Part shown: positions 7,905 to 15,334 of the stretch, piece after piece
Layout: each line of letters begins with the position of its first letter
Numbering within the stretch: the stretch's first letter is position 1
Origin: an uncultured Porphyromonas sp.
Lineage (GTDB): Bacteria; Bacteroidota; Bacteroidia; Bacteroidales; Porphyromonadaceae
Reading direction: 5' to 3'
Length of the DNA stretch: 27,093 nt
Assembly: GCA_902490315.1 (NCBI GenBank)
Contig: CABUDK010000015.1
Location: 1-27,093, forward strand
Notes under the pieces: model-generated
Database searches by the model: none
The model's input: the letters and a program-made list of their open reading frames with translations, nothing else
Told to the model about the DNA's origin: nothing
Position numbers and translations under genes: made by a program

Positions 7905-8989
7905 ACGCTTTCTTCTCTATATAAGTCTGAAATTAGTTCTGTCCGTAAAGCTCTACCAGAGACCATCAAGTAAGCTTCATCGGCCGTGGCAGAGATATAC
8001 TGGTTGACCCATCCCTGTAAATCTACGAAAGCTCGCGACCCTGCATCGGGTGCGTGCAGACTCATACCGATCTCGTTGCTCACCACGATGAGCGTATCCG
8101 CCCCGCAGTGATGCAGTAGCTGTTGCCACTCACGACGCGCCTCGCTGAGCGAAGCCTCTGCGTCAAACTCCAGGTCACTGTATATATTCGTCAGCCACAG
8201 CGTCACACAGTCGATCAGTACGACACGCCCTGCTATCTGCGTCTGGCTTAAGTAGCGCGGCTCCTCAATAGTAGTCCACTCAGGTCCCCGATCCGCTTGG
8301 TGACGCGCTATGCGACGTTCGAAGTCCTCGTCCCAGTGACGCGCCGTAGCGAGGTATATCGGCTGATCAGAGAGCGAGCGCGCCAGTCGCTGTGCGTAGC
8401 CACTCTTGCCACTGCGCTGACCACCCGATATGTAGATCACCCTCGGGCGCTGGCAGAGCTTGCCCCCCTCGTATAGGCGGTAGTCTCCATTGGGTAGGAA
8501 AGTGATCTTCTCCACCTTGTCTAGAGGGCCTCCCTGTAGCAATGCCTCTAGCACCCTCATGGTGAAGCCATGACTCATGAGCAGCACCAGATCCTCTGTA
8601 TTGCTATGCTTTTGCTTTAAGTCGTGTAAGAAGCTCTGCAGACGCTCCGCAATAGCCTCGACAGTCTCGATCTCGTGCGACTCCTCGTCTGGCGATGGGA
8701 TCTCGACAAAGGGTCGCCCCTCCCATCGTCCGAAGGAGCGCTCTCGCAGTCGCTCGTCCAGCACCAGAGGCGCCTTACAGCCACTCGACGACATCATCAG
8801 CTCAGCCGAGCGACGTGCCCGTAGCTGATCGCTACTATATATATGTGTGATGGGATACCCCTTCAACTTGTCTCCCAACTGTAGACATTGCGCCACTCCT
8901 CGTCGAGTTAGCGTGCCAGCTGTCTGCCCCTGACAGATAGAGCGCAAGTTCTCCTCCGTCTCTCCGTGACGTGCTATAAGCAATCGCAT
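7901..8989 (-). CDS. cobU: Histidine phosphatase-CobU fusion (adenosylcobinamide kinase/guanylyltransferase)
   Basis: One 362-residue frame joins two enzymes. Residues 1 to about 175 form a histidine phosphatase with RHGETE (His8), ERSFGRWEG at 83-91 and the second histidine His140 (MSHGF). Residues 182-362 form CobU: the P-loop GGQRSGKS at 189-196, RRIARH with His230 at the place of the guanylylated histidine, VLIDCVTLWLTN around 257-268, VSNEIGMS at 303-310 and a late DEAYLMVSG. CobU phosphorylates adenosylcobinamide and transfers GMP to it. The N-terminal domain probably acts on alpha-ribazole phosphate or the final cobalamin phosphate, by analogy with CobC, but it lacks the CYG motif of the stand-alone CobC. 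The linker is short (about residues 175-182). It is the first gene of the operon and overlaps cobT by 4 bp. Confidence 0.92.
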   Translation of the reverse strand: MRLLIARHGETEENLRSICQGQTAGTLTRRGVAQCLQLGDKLKGYPITHIYSSDQLRARRSAELMMSSSGCKAPLVLDERLRERSFGRWEGRPFVEIPSPDEESHEIETVEAIAERLQSFLHDLKQKHSNTEDLVLLMSHGFTMRVLEALLQGGPLDKVEKITFLPNGDYRLYEGGKLCQRPRVIYISGGQRSGKSGYAQRLARSLSDQPIYLATARHWDEDFERRIARHQADRGPEWTTIEEPRYLSQTQIAGRVVLIDCVTLWLTNIYSDLEFDAEASLSEARREWQQLLHHCGADTLIVVSNEIGMSLHAPDAGSRAFVDLQGWVNQYISATADEAYLMVSGRALRTELISDLYREESV

Positions 8990-9033
8990 AGATCAGTCTC
9001 TAGATTAAAAAGGCCCCATACAGAAGCCTCATG

Positions 9034-9041
9034 CAAAGGTA
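9034..9041 (-). promoter_or_regulatory. -7 promoter box of the cobalamin operon (TACCTTTG)
   Basis: TACCTTTG on the minus strand matches the Bacteroidetes TAnnTTTG consensus and lies 44 bp upstream of the cobU fusion start. The leader between it and the ATG is too short for a cobalamin riboswitch. No TTTG is seen at the -33 place, which lies in the heptamer tract. Confidence 0.65.
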
Positions 9042-9047
9042 GCGAAT

Positions 9048-9097
9048 TTAGAGGTTAGAGATTAGGGGGGGATAGGTTAGAAGTTAGAGATTAGAAG
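9048..9097 (+). repeat. Heptamer repeat tract interrupted by a G7 run
   Basis: Plus-strand units are TTAGAGG, TTAGAGA, then TTA followed by seven G (9065-9071) and ATAGG, then TTAGAAG, TTAGAGA, TTAGAAG. The tract starts 6 bp upstream of the -7 box of the cobalamin operon. The G run looks like a possible slippage site inside the promoter. Confidence 0.85.
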
Positions 9098-9170
9098 AGG
9101 ATCCTCTAGCGGCATGACTATTTCAAGGAGCACTTGATGCGCTAGAGAGTCTTTAGCCAACAGCTAGCCT

Positions 9171-9352
9171 TTTCTTCCGAGGAAATCCAATAATTCCTCC
9201 GGAGGAATTTCTGATTTGCCACCGAGGAAATGAAAAATTCTTCGGACTTATCGTTTGATTCTTCCGAAGTATCATTTGATTCTTCCGAAGAAATTTTCCT
9301 CGCCTCCGTGGAGAAATTTCATTTTCCAGCGAGCTATCGGGAAATTCCTCCC
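9171..9352 (+). repeat. Palindrome-rich intergenic repeat, copy A
   Basis: This copy of a roughly 190-bp element contains a perfect 18-bp palindrome AATTCCTCCGGAGGAATT at 9192-9209, a GATTTGCCACCGAGGAAATG block, and two tandem 21-bp units each holding GTTTGATTCTTCCGAAG or ATTTGATTCTTCCGAAG. After that come CTCGCCTCCGTGGAG and TTCCAGCGAGCTATCGGGA. The same order occurs in inverted orientation at 15551-15745 and in a more diverged form at 26791-26985. It lies between the terminator of the T9SS gene and the cobalamin promoter. No transposase is present. Confidence 0.88.
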
Positions 9353-9389
9353 TAGAAGTCGGAGGAGAGACAACGAGTTCGAGCAAAAC

Positions 9390-9427
9390 AAAGGCAGACC
9401 ATCGAGACATTTCGAAGGTCTGCCTTT
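9390..9427 (-). terminator. Rho-independent terminator after the T9SS thioredoxin gene
   Basis: A perfect 11-bp stem (AAAGGCAGACC at 9390-9400 with GGTCTGCCTTT at 9417-9427) is followed on the minus strand by TTTGTTTTG. It lies about 60 bp past the stop of the 9486 gene and would end the DUF6029-Omp28-T9SS transcript. Confidence 0.85.
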
Positions 9428-9485
9428 ATTCGTTGTTGGTGGTACGACGGTCTCTGAGAGATCACCGTAACCTGTGTGGGATAGC

Positions 9486-11210
9486 CTACTCTATGATGAG
9501 TGGACGGAAAACCATCTCACCCTCTAGAGAGGTGATGCGTACTAGATAGCGCCCTGCGGGTAGCTGTGCTAGAGCTATCGTGGTCTCCTCACCCTTGGCT
9601 TGCGTCGTGGAGAGCATAGCTCCATCAGTAGCAAAGAGCTCGATAGTGCTACCGACACGCGTCCTGACGGTGACATAGTCACTGGCGGGGTTGGGGTAGA
9701 GAGTGGTCTCTATATTGAGCGTAGGAGCCTCTACATCTGTCGAGCCATCCATGGTGACACGTATCTGGTCTACTAGGATAGCACTAGCGCCATTGACAAC
9801 AGGAACGAGGGAGAGCTGGATCGTCTTGCCCTTGTAAGCCGATAGATCTGCAGAGATGAGCCTCCAGCCGGGGGTTGACTTTTGTGGAGCTAGGAGCTCT
9901 ATAGGTGTACCATTAGGCTCTGAAACCATTACCTTGAGCTCATCCGCTTTATCATCCTTGAAGAAGCACATGATGTAGCAAGAGAAGGTTGGCTTCGCAG
10001 CATCAGCTGGTATGGAGAGCGGCGCAGAGAGGAGCTCGTTGTTGGGCTCGATATTTGCGCCCTTAAAGTTACCTTTGATGAATTCAGTGGGGTAGAATTT
10101 ACCGAAAGAGATAAGGCAGTCATCACTCTTCTCTGCACCAGCCTTAGCACCGTCTTTTAACTGTAGACCGAGACGCTCTAGGAAGCCTTCACCACTAAAG
10201 GAATCGAAGCCTAGCCCGTCGCCATCATGATCGATGGAGCGCCATCCCTTGTCGATCTTCTCTTTATTGTCCATACCACAGAAGAAGGGATAGCTAGCGA
10301 TAGGAGCGGATACGGTGATGGTCACCTTGCCAGTGCCACTACCATTCTTGTTCGTGACCGTAGCCTCAAGCTCGTAAGAGCCAAGCTTGTCAGCGGTGAT
10401 CTGGTATTCGGTATCGCTCACCTTCTTGAGGGTGAGTCCCTGTGGAGCCCTCCACTCAACCTTGGTGGCTGGTGCGACAGTTGCATAGTTAACCTTAAGC
10501 GTATGGGTCTCTCCCACATAGAGATCTGTCGGACCAAAGAAGTTCACAGACTGAGGCTTGTCCTCATCTGTTATAAAGAGAGTCAGGAGCTCTGAAAACT
10601 TTTTGAAGTCAGGATCCGATGTGGCTACTTCTTGTTTACACTCGATCCACTTTTTGTTCTTTCCAACGAGGACTAGCGTAGGAAACCCTGGCACATCAAT
10701 GCCCAACGTGGGATGCATCCTTGAGTCAGAAAAGAGAGGATAAGGTACTGGATTGCCCTTGCTGTCCCTGCTCCAGTCCTTACTCTTAGCTTGGATTGCA
10801 CTCTTGGAGGCTCCTTCAGCTTCGACCCAAAAGACTTCAATTTGGTCGGTTCCCTCAGGACCGAACTTGGAATAGAGTTTCTCCAAGGCTCCACTTTCGT
10901 GTAATTTCCAACACCAACCGCACCATACAGTGGAGAAGTCAATCATGATCGCTTTGCCAGACTTGAGGATGGCATCTATATCGTACGCCTTGCCATTGAT
11001 GTCCTTAGCGACATACTTTGATGTCCTAAGATTGATAAGGTGGTCAGCTCGCCCAGCGCGGAGCTGTGAAGGCTCACCGAGTGTAGAGTTCTCTACAAAC
11101 TGGAGGTCTGAAGCTACGAGCTGTTGCTGTGCCGTAGCTTGAGTCGCTGGTATGAGCATGCCTCCAACGAATGTGATGCTTACTGCTAAGCGTGTAATTA
11201 GTTTATTCAT
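9486..11210 (-). CDS. Thioredoxin-domain protein with T9SS type A sorting domain
   Basis: The 574-residue exported protein has a signal peptide ending near ATAQQ (residues 1-28). A thioredoxin domain follows with WCGWC at 96-100 and a cis-proline-type GFPTLVLVG near 174. Next are a PKD/Ig-like beta domain (about 220-305), a jelly-roll-like domain typical of cleaved-adhesin or choice-of-anchor proteins (about 310-490) and a T9SS C-terminal domain (about 499-574: LYPNPASD, then LPAGRYLVR). It should cross the outer membrane by type IX secretion and stay at the surface or be released. The layout recalls the smaller P. gingivalis HBP35, a thioredoxin plus CTD haem-binding protein, but haem binding here is untested. 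It lies 32 bp downstream of the Omp28-type gene. Confidence 0.88.
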   Translation of the reverse strand: MNKLITRLAVSITFVGGMLIPATQATAQQQLVASDLQFVENSTLGEPSQLRAGRADHLINLRTSKYVAKDINGKAYDIDAILKSGKAIMIDFSTVWCGWCWKLHESGALEKLYSKFGPEGTDQIEVFWVEAEGASKSAIQAKSKDWSRDSKGNPVPYPLFSDSRMHPTLGIDVPGFPTLVLVGKNKKWIECKQEVATSDPDFKKFSELLTLFITDEDKPQSVNFFGPTDLYVGETHTLKVNYATVAPATKVEWRAPQGLTLKKVSDTEYQITADKLGSYELEATVTNKNGSGTGKVTITVSAPIASYPFFCGMDNKEKIDKGWRSIDHDGDGLGFDSFSGEGFLERLGLQLKDGAKAGAEKSDDCLISFGKFYPTEFIKGNFKGANIEPNNELLSAPLSIPADAAKPTFSCYIMCFFKDDKADELKVMVSEPNGTPIELLAPQKSTPGWRLISADLSAYKGKTIQLSLVPVVNGASAILVDQIRVTMDGSTDVEAPTLNIETTLYPNPASDYVTVRTRVGSTIELFATDGAMLSTTQAKGEETTIALAQLPAGRYLVRITSLEGEMVFRPLIIE

Positions 11211-11242
11211 TAGTTACTCGAGTTTGAAAGTTTGTTCTTTGC

Positions 11243-12085
11243 TTAGTGTCCGCTATTTGGACTAAGAGGAGCCTTAGCGACCTCGTAGACCTCACCGGTC
11301 TTGTGGTCATAGAGGATAGCGACGACAGAGCAGTGATTGGGCTCGATGACCTCTCGCTCGATGGCACTGGTCTTATCGTAGCTCTTGCCTAGCCCATAAG
11401 GCTCTCCGTCGATGCCGTTGAGCGTCTGACGGAAGATGTGGTTGTGCTGATAGGCTTTGTCTACTCCCTTCTTGAAGTGCTGAGGCGCTACGATGTCATC
11501 CTCGATGAGCCACAGCTGTAGGTATAGCTCTAGGTCAGACCCTTGGGCGGAAGGGTCTAGTGCCGTAGCCGTGCAGTGGGTCGTAACCTTGCGATCGCTC
11601 TCGGAGACCTGCAGGTCAATCTTGTAGAGCTGAGATAGCTCACGAATAGCCTGCATCTCGGCAGGCCACTGGGGATAGCTGTCGCTATAACTCTTGCTCC
11701 CGTTGCTGGCGAGTGGGCGACGATTGAATGTAGCGACGGGTAGCGAGCCTCCTGACTGAAGGCGCTCGAGGTAAGTAGCCGCCGCGGGGCTATATAGGCC
11801 TTTAGGGTCTTCCTTAGACTGGGTGCCGACCTCGGTGTCGCTCCCGTGTAGCGCTACGATGACCACCTTGTCACCATGAGGAACTGCAGCCTCCGTAATT
11901 TTCTTTGCAGCTATGGGGCAGTTGACACAGCCCACACCACTGTAGTCCTCGATGAGGACGGAGCGCCCTTTTGAGGTCTCCATTTCATTGGGGATGAAGC
12001 GCTCACTCTCAGGCATTGGCTTGCAGGCTACCATAAGGGTCAGAGCTAGAGCTGAGAAAATTGTATAGCGTGTAGATAGTTTCAT
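11243..12085 (-). CDS. Omp28-related lipoprotein with thioredoxin-like CxxC
   Basis: The 280-residue product begins at the ATG at 12085, which gives a signal peptide and a lipobox LMVAC with Cys21. Starting at 12184 would place 33 unrelated residues before it. A conserved segment SVLIEDYSGVGCVNCPIAA contains CxxC (Cys53, Cys56), and VVIVALHGSD and PVATFNRR follow, as in Omp28-type outer membrane proteins of Porphyromonas. These have a thioredoxin-like fold at the N-terminus. The role is uncertain; Omp28 has been described as a surface lipoprotein and possible adhesin. It sits between the DUF6029 barrel (41 bp) and the T9SS thioredoxin gene (32 bp), suggesting a shared surface function. Confidence 0.85.
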   Translation of the reverse strand: MKLSTRYTIFSALALTLMVACKPMPESERFIPNEMETSKGRSVLIEDYSGVGCVNCPIAAKKITEAAVPHGDKVVIVALHGSDTEVGTQSKEDPKGLYSPAAATYLERLQSGGSLPVATFNRRPLASNGSKSYSDSYPQWPAEMQAIRELSQLYKIDLQVSESDRKVTTHCTATALDPSAQGSDLELYLQLWLIEDDIVAPQHFKKGVDKAYQHNHIFRQTLNGIDGEPYGLGKSYDKTSAIEREVIEPNHCSVVAILYDHKTGEVYEVAKAPLSPNSGH

Positions 12086-12126
12086 CTTGGTTGTATTGTC
12101 AAATGTGTGAATGAAGTGTCCAGGCG

Positions 12127-13857
12127 TTAGAAAGATCCGTTGTAGCTGAGGTAGATACCCTTCGTCTCGGGCATATAGCGACATACACCACCCGAGCAGT
12201 TGATACCAGCGCGTGTGCGTCCGTAGCCTAGCTGTAGGCGGTGATTACCCTTGGCATAGGTGAGAGAGCCCATGTAGTAGTGCTCCTTAGTCATATCTAT
12301 ATTGTACTGATCAGATAGGGTGATCATCCAGTTAGGTGCTACGGATAGCTCAGCTAGTCCAAAGAGCCAGCTTCCCTCAGCCTGACGACTGTATAGGTAC
12401 TGCAGCTCGGTGCGTAGCGTGTAGCGAGGAGCTAGTCTAAACTTGCCGTCGAGGACAAAGATGTTGCTATAGACGAGTGGGTTATTGATAGCGTGTCCCT
12501 CGACCACCTGCTGGTTGTAGATCTGGTGGTAATACTCGAAGGTCATCGAGACGGTACGAGAGAACTTCTTGCTTAGCTCGAAGTTGAAGTCGGAGTAGTA
12601 CAGCTCACCCATGCCGAAGAAGGGGTGCTGGTACCCGTCCGTGCCATAGAGCTTACCCTCTGGTGCATCTAGCGGTAGCTGATCAGTAGCGACGCTCTTG
12701 AGTCCTCGCACATGTGCATAATTGACTCGTAGACCCGTACCATACTTACCACCTAGTAGGGTACCTCTTGGGATGGTGTAGCGTATGTCTCCTTGTAGTG
12801 CCCACTCGCCATCAGGCTGCGTAGCATAGGGGTAGAGGGCTGCGAGGGTGTAAGTATGATTAGCGGTGAAAGCTGGCAGATGGTTGATATGTAGTGGCGT
12901 ACCGACGGTGGAGCGAGCGGAGAGGAAGTTAAAGTTTTCGCTGCGCTTAGCTTGCAGCAAGAGGCTTAGCCCACGCTGTGAGTAGGATGTCGAGAGCATC
13001 GCTACAGAGCCTGGAGAGTAGATGTAGTGGTTTGTCGCAGTAGGGTCACTGCTCTTGTAGGCGTACTCGCCATTGAGTACCCATCCACCGAGCGTAAACT
13101 TAGCACGCCCTCCGAAGGCGTGTACCTGACGGGGCAGGTTGAGGCGCATAGGACCCGTCATACCTGCGGGCGTCTCTACGGGAATGATCTCATCGTCCTC
13201 GACCTTATTGACATAGGAGCCACCCAGTGTGAGAGTCATCTGATTGTCTCTTAGAGCTGGAGTCCACTGGTGAATAGCTAGCTCGCCATCAGCTCCCGAT
13301 ATGAAGCCCCTCTCCTTGTTGAAGAGGCGGAAGGTGCGGTCGAAGGAGTTGCGCTGCTGCCCTGTGAAGCCCTTGAGTCGTACTCCGTCATAAGGGGTGA
13401 GGGATACGTGGATTCCTCTTACAGCATTGTCGATGCCGAGTGTACGCTCCTCATAACTGCGGAAGAGGATGCCAGAGCCAAACTGATCGTAGAAGTCTCC
13501 CAGCGTGACCTCTCCATACTTGCCTATGAAGCCCTTGAGGTGTAGGTGAGGTATGCCACGACCCTGCTCAGGTTCGTGACCGGGCATCGGGCGCACTAGC
13601 TCTTCGTAGCGTAGTCCTAGCTCGAGGTAGTTATTGCGTAGGGTACCTGTGATGTAGCTATTGCCCATCCAAGTTTTGTTTCCGTTAGCTTTGTCATCTA
13701 GAGAGAAGAGCATATCGCTCTGCACGCTAAAGGAAGGAGAGAACTTATTCCAAGGCTTCCACTCGCTATTACTTTGTGCCGTGAGGGCAGTTAGTCCAGC
13801 GAGACCGATACAGGATAGGATGCAAAGGTGTCGTACGAGGTGTAGCGTATGTCGCAT
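12127..13857 (-). CDS. DUF6029-type outer membrane beta-barrel protein
   Basis: The 576-residue protein has a signal peptide ending near ALTAQ (about residue 28). It continues with alternating hydrophobic and polar strands, many aromatic residues at strand ends and a C-terminal phenylalanine (SYNGSF), all signs of an outer-membrane barrel assembled by BAM. The N-terminal part (GKYGEVTLGDFYDQFGSGILFRSYEER type) matches what I know of DUF6029 proteins of Bacteroidales. No TonB plug or TonB box is visible, so it is not a standard TonB-dependent receptor. It is first in the operon with the Omp28-type lipoprotein and the T9SS thioredoxin protein. A clear -7 box was not found upstream. Confidence 0.78.
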   Translation of the reverse strand: MRHTLHLVRHLCILSCIGLAGLTALTAQSNSEWKPWNKFSPSFSVQSDMLFSLDDKANGNKTWMGNSYITGTLRNNYLELGLRYEELVRPMPGHEPEQGRGIPHLHLKGFIGKYGEVTLGDFYDQFGSGILFRSYEERTLGIDNAVRGIHVSLTPYDGVRLKGFTGQQRNSFDRTFRLFNKERGFISGADGELAIHQWTPALRDNQMTLTLGGSYVNKVEDDEIIPVETPAGMTGPMRLNLPRQVHAFGGRAKFTLGGWVLNGEYAYKSSDPTATNHYIYSPGSVAMLSTSYSQRGLSLLLQAKRSENFNFLSARSTVGTPLHINHLPAFTANHTYTLAALYPYATQPDGEWALQGDIRYTIPRGTLLGGKYGTGLRVNYAHVRGLKSVATDQLPLDAPEGKLYGTDGYQHPFFGMGELYYSDFNFELSKKFSRTVSMTFEYYHQIYNQQVVEGHAINNPLVYSNIFVLDGKFRLAPRYTLRTELQYLYSRQAEGSWLFGLAELSVAPNWMITLSDQYNIDMTKEHYYMGSLTYAKGNHRLQLGYGRTRAGINCSGGVCRYMPETKGIYLSYNGSF

Positions 13858-13935
13858 ATAGTCAGTGTCTAAGAAAAAGAGAAGTGAAAATAAAGGGTCC
13901 CTTGGTCAGAGCCGGTTAGCTCGTCAAAGCATTTT

Positions 13936-13984
13936 AGAGGAGAGATGCTAGCACTCTAATGTATGGGTGCTAGGTCTCTCCTCT
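13936..13984 (-). terminator. Strong hairpin after the TlpA-type gene, likely terminator
   Basis: AGAGGAGAGA and CTAGCAC pair with GTGCTAG and TCTCTCCTCT around an 11-12 nt loop, with one small internal mismatch. It lies 24 bp past the stop of the 14008 gene and about 80 bp upstream of the DUF6029 start. The following minus-strand sequence (AAAATGCTTT) is only weakly U-rich. Confidence 0.65.
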
Positions 13985-14007
13985 CAATTTGTACTATGGT
14001 TGTCTAG

Positions 14008-14502
14008 CTACTCTTCTTTCGCTTGAAGTAGCTCACGCACCTTAGCGATCAGCTCCTGCTCACCACCATCGGTGTATCCGCTATGAGAGAATGCGACACG
14101 TCCCTTGCCGTCGATGACGAAGACATGGGGAATCATATTGACATTCATAGCTCGCTTGAAGTCTCCATTGGGATCCAGTAAGACTTCGTACTCAAAGCCT
14201 AGAGCATCGACTAGAGGCTTGACGCGGTCAGCGTTTTGACCTTCATCGATAGAGACCGCGATGAGCTTAACGCCCGTCTCCTCCTGCCAGTCTACATACT
14301 CCTCGTGGATTGCCTTGAGCTCGCGCAGACAAGGCTTGCACCAAGTTGCGAAGAATGAGATGATAAAGGGCTTGCCGTCGTTGCTCAGCTCGCTCGTGTT
14401 GACCACATTGTTCTGTAGATCCTTGAGCTCGACTTGTGGTAGCTGTGCTTGAGCTACAGTAACTACTATGAGAGATAGTAGGATAGTTAGAACGTGCTTC
14501 AT
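14008..14502 (-). CDS. TlpA/ResA-type periplasmic thioredoxin
   Basis: The 164-residue protein has a signal peptide (cleavage near AQA-Q, residues 19-20) followed by a single thioredoxin domain with FATWCKPC (WCKPC at 54-58), the TlpA/ResA/AhpC-type insertion (LIAVSIDEGQN) and the cis-proline in NMIPHVFVID. It should act as a periplasmic thiol reductase or oxidase. The mature form is soluble, because the hydrophobic N-terminus is followed by a good signal peptidase I site and no lipobox. It lies 22 bp downstream of the Big2 lipoprotein gene and is followed by a hairpin. The partner that supplies electrons (for example a CcdA/DsbD protein) is not in the window. Confidence 0.9.
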   Translation of the reverse strand: MKHVLTILLSLIVVTVAQAQLPQVELKDLQNNVVNTSELSNDGKPFIISFFATWCKPCLRELKAIHEEYVDWQEETGVKLIAVSIDEGQNADRVKPLVDALGFEYEVLLDPNGDFKRAMNVNMIPHVFVIDGKGRVAFSHSGYTDGGEQELIAKVRELLQAKEE

Positions 14503-14524
14503 ATCAGTGTCTGTTCGTTGTATA

Positions 14525-15295
14525 TTACTTGACGGTTATTGCGAAGTTGACAGTCCAAGTGAGTGTCTCGCCACCATCCTCGGGGGTCAACTCGACGATC
14601 ATACGATTCTTATAAGTCTCACCAGCAGCTGTAGGGAGCTTGAGGTGGATTACTGGGTCGTACATCTCACCCACCTCTTTTTCGTCTGTTTTTACGTTGT
14701 CAGCTGGGAAGATAGTAGGGGCTGTTATATAGGAAGTTTCATTTTTAACTGGTTTGCAGATCCCTATGCAGACGGACCCGGTGATAGCTTGATCAAAGGT
14801 CAGCTTAGTGGTATATTTGGCTGTCTTGAGGACGCTAAAGAGGAGCCCAAGCTGATAAAAGTCTGCATCCTCTTGAGATACCGTGGTGACATAGTCGATG
14901 GTGCTACCTGAGGGGTACTTTTTGCCATCTATTTTGTTGAAGAGAGACACGTTTTTCTCTTCGACTTTTTTCTCTTCGACCGTGACGGTGCAGGTTGCCG
15001 TCTTGTCGCCAGCCTTAGCCGTGATCGTAGCTGTACCAGGAGCGATAGCCTTGACGACACCCTTCTTGCAAACAGTGGCTACGGCTGCGTTGTTTGTGGA
15101 GAAGGTCACCTTAGCGTCTGCTGGAGTAACAGTTGCGGTGAGCTCCAGTGTCTCCTCAGGTTGCAAGGTCGCAGTGGTAGGGGTGAGAGTGAGTGCTGTT
15201 ACCTCTGTGTTGGGCTTGTTCGCATCGGGGCCACAAGAGGTGAAGAACGCTAGTGTGAGTAGTGCCAGCGTGAGTGATAGATAAGTTGCTTTCAT
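14525..15295 (-). CDS. Big2 (Ig-like) domain lipoprotein
   Basis: The 256-residue product has a lipobox FFTSC with Cys21 and a short Asn/Pro-rich linker. A bacterial Ig-like group 2 domain follows at about 31-106 (TALTLTPTTATL, ATVTPADAKVTFST, KAIAPGTATITAKAGDKTATCTV), then a Glu/Lys-rich hinge EEKKVEEKN. The remaining 140 residues or so form a beta-rich domain I do not recognise, with two cysteines in SVCIGICKPV. It is probably displayed at the outer membrane. It is transcribed from the box at 15335-15342 and followed after 22 bp by the TlpA-type gene, so its cysteines could be the client or partner of that thioredoxin. This last point is inference. Confidence 0.8.
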   Translation of the reverse strand: MKATYLSLTLALLTLAFFTSCGPDANKPNTEVTALTLTPTTATLQPEETLELTATVTPADAKVTFSTNNAAVATVCKKGVVKAIAPGTATITAKAGDKTATCTVTVEEKKVEEKNVSLFNKIDGKKYPSGSTIDYVTTVSQEDADFYQLGLLFSVLKTAKYTTKLTFDQAITGSVCIGICKPVKNETSYITAPTIFPADNVKTDEKEVGEMYDPVIHLKLPTAAGETYKNRMIVELTPEDGGETLTWTVNFAITVK

Positions 15296-15334
15296 TGGAA
15301 TATATGGTTAAGTTTTGATAGAGTCTAACGCCAC

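Noticed and set aside
8990..9170. Cobalamin riboswitch upstream of the cobalamin operon
   Set aside because: The leader from the -7 box to the ATG is 44 bp, and I could not find the B12-box-like GCCACTG or the multi-stem core. A covariance-model scan would settle it.
9240..9300. CRISPR-like repeats (CTTCCGAAG-containing units)
   Set aside because: The units are adjacent 21-bp tandems without unique spacers, only two or three long, and lie inside a larger intergenic element that recurs elsewhere.
9153..9410. Minus-strand open frame of 85 codons over repeat copy A
   Set aside because: Its start lies in the terminator of the T9SS gene and the rest is the repeat. It is kept only as a finding about a conserved frame, not as a gene.
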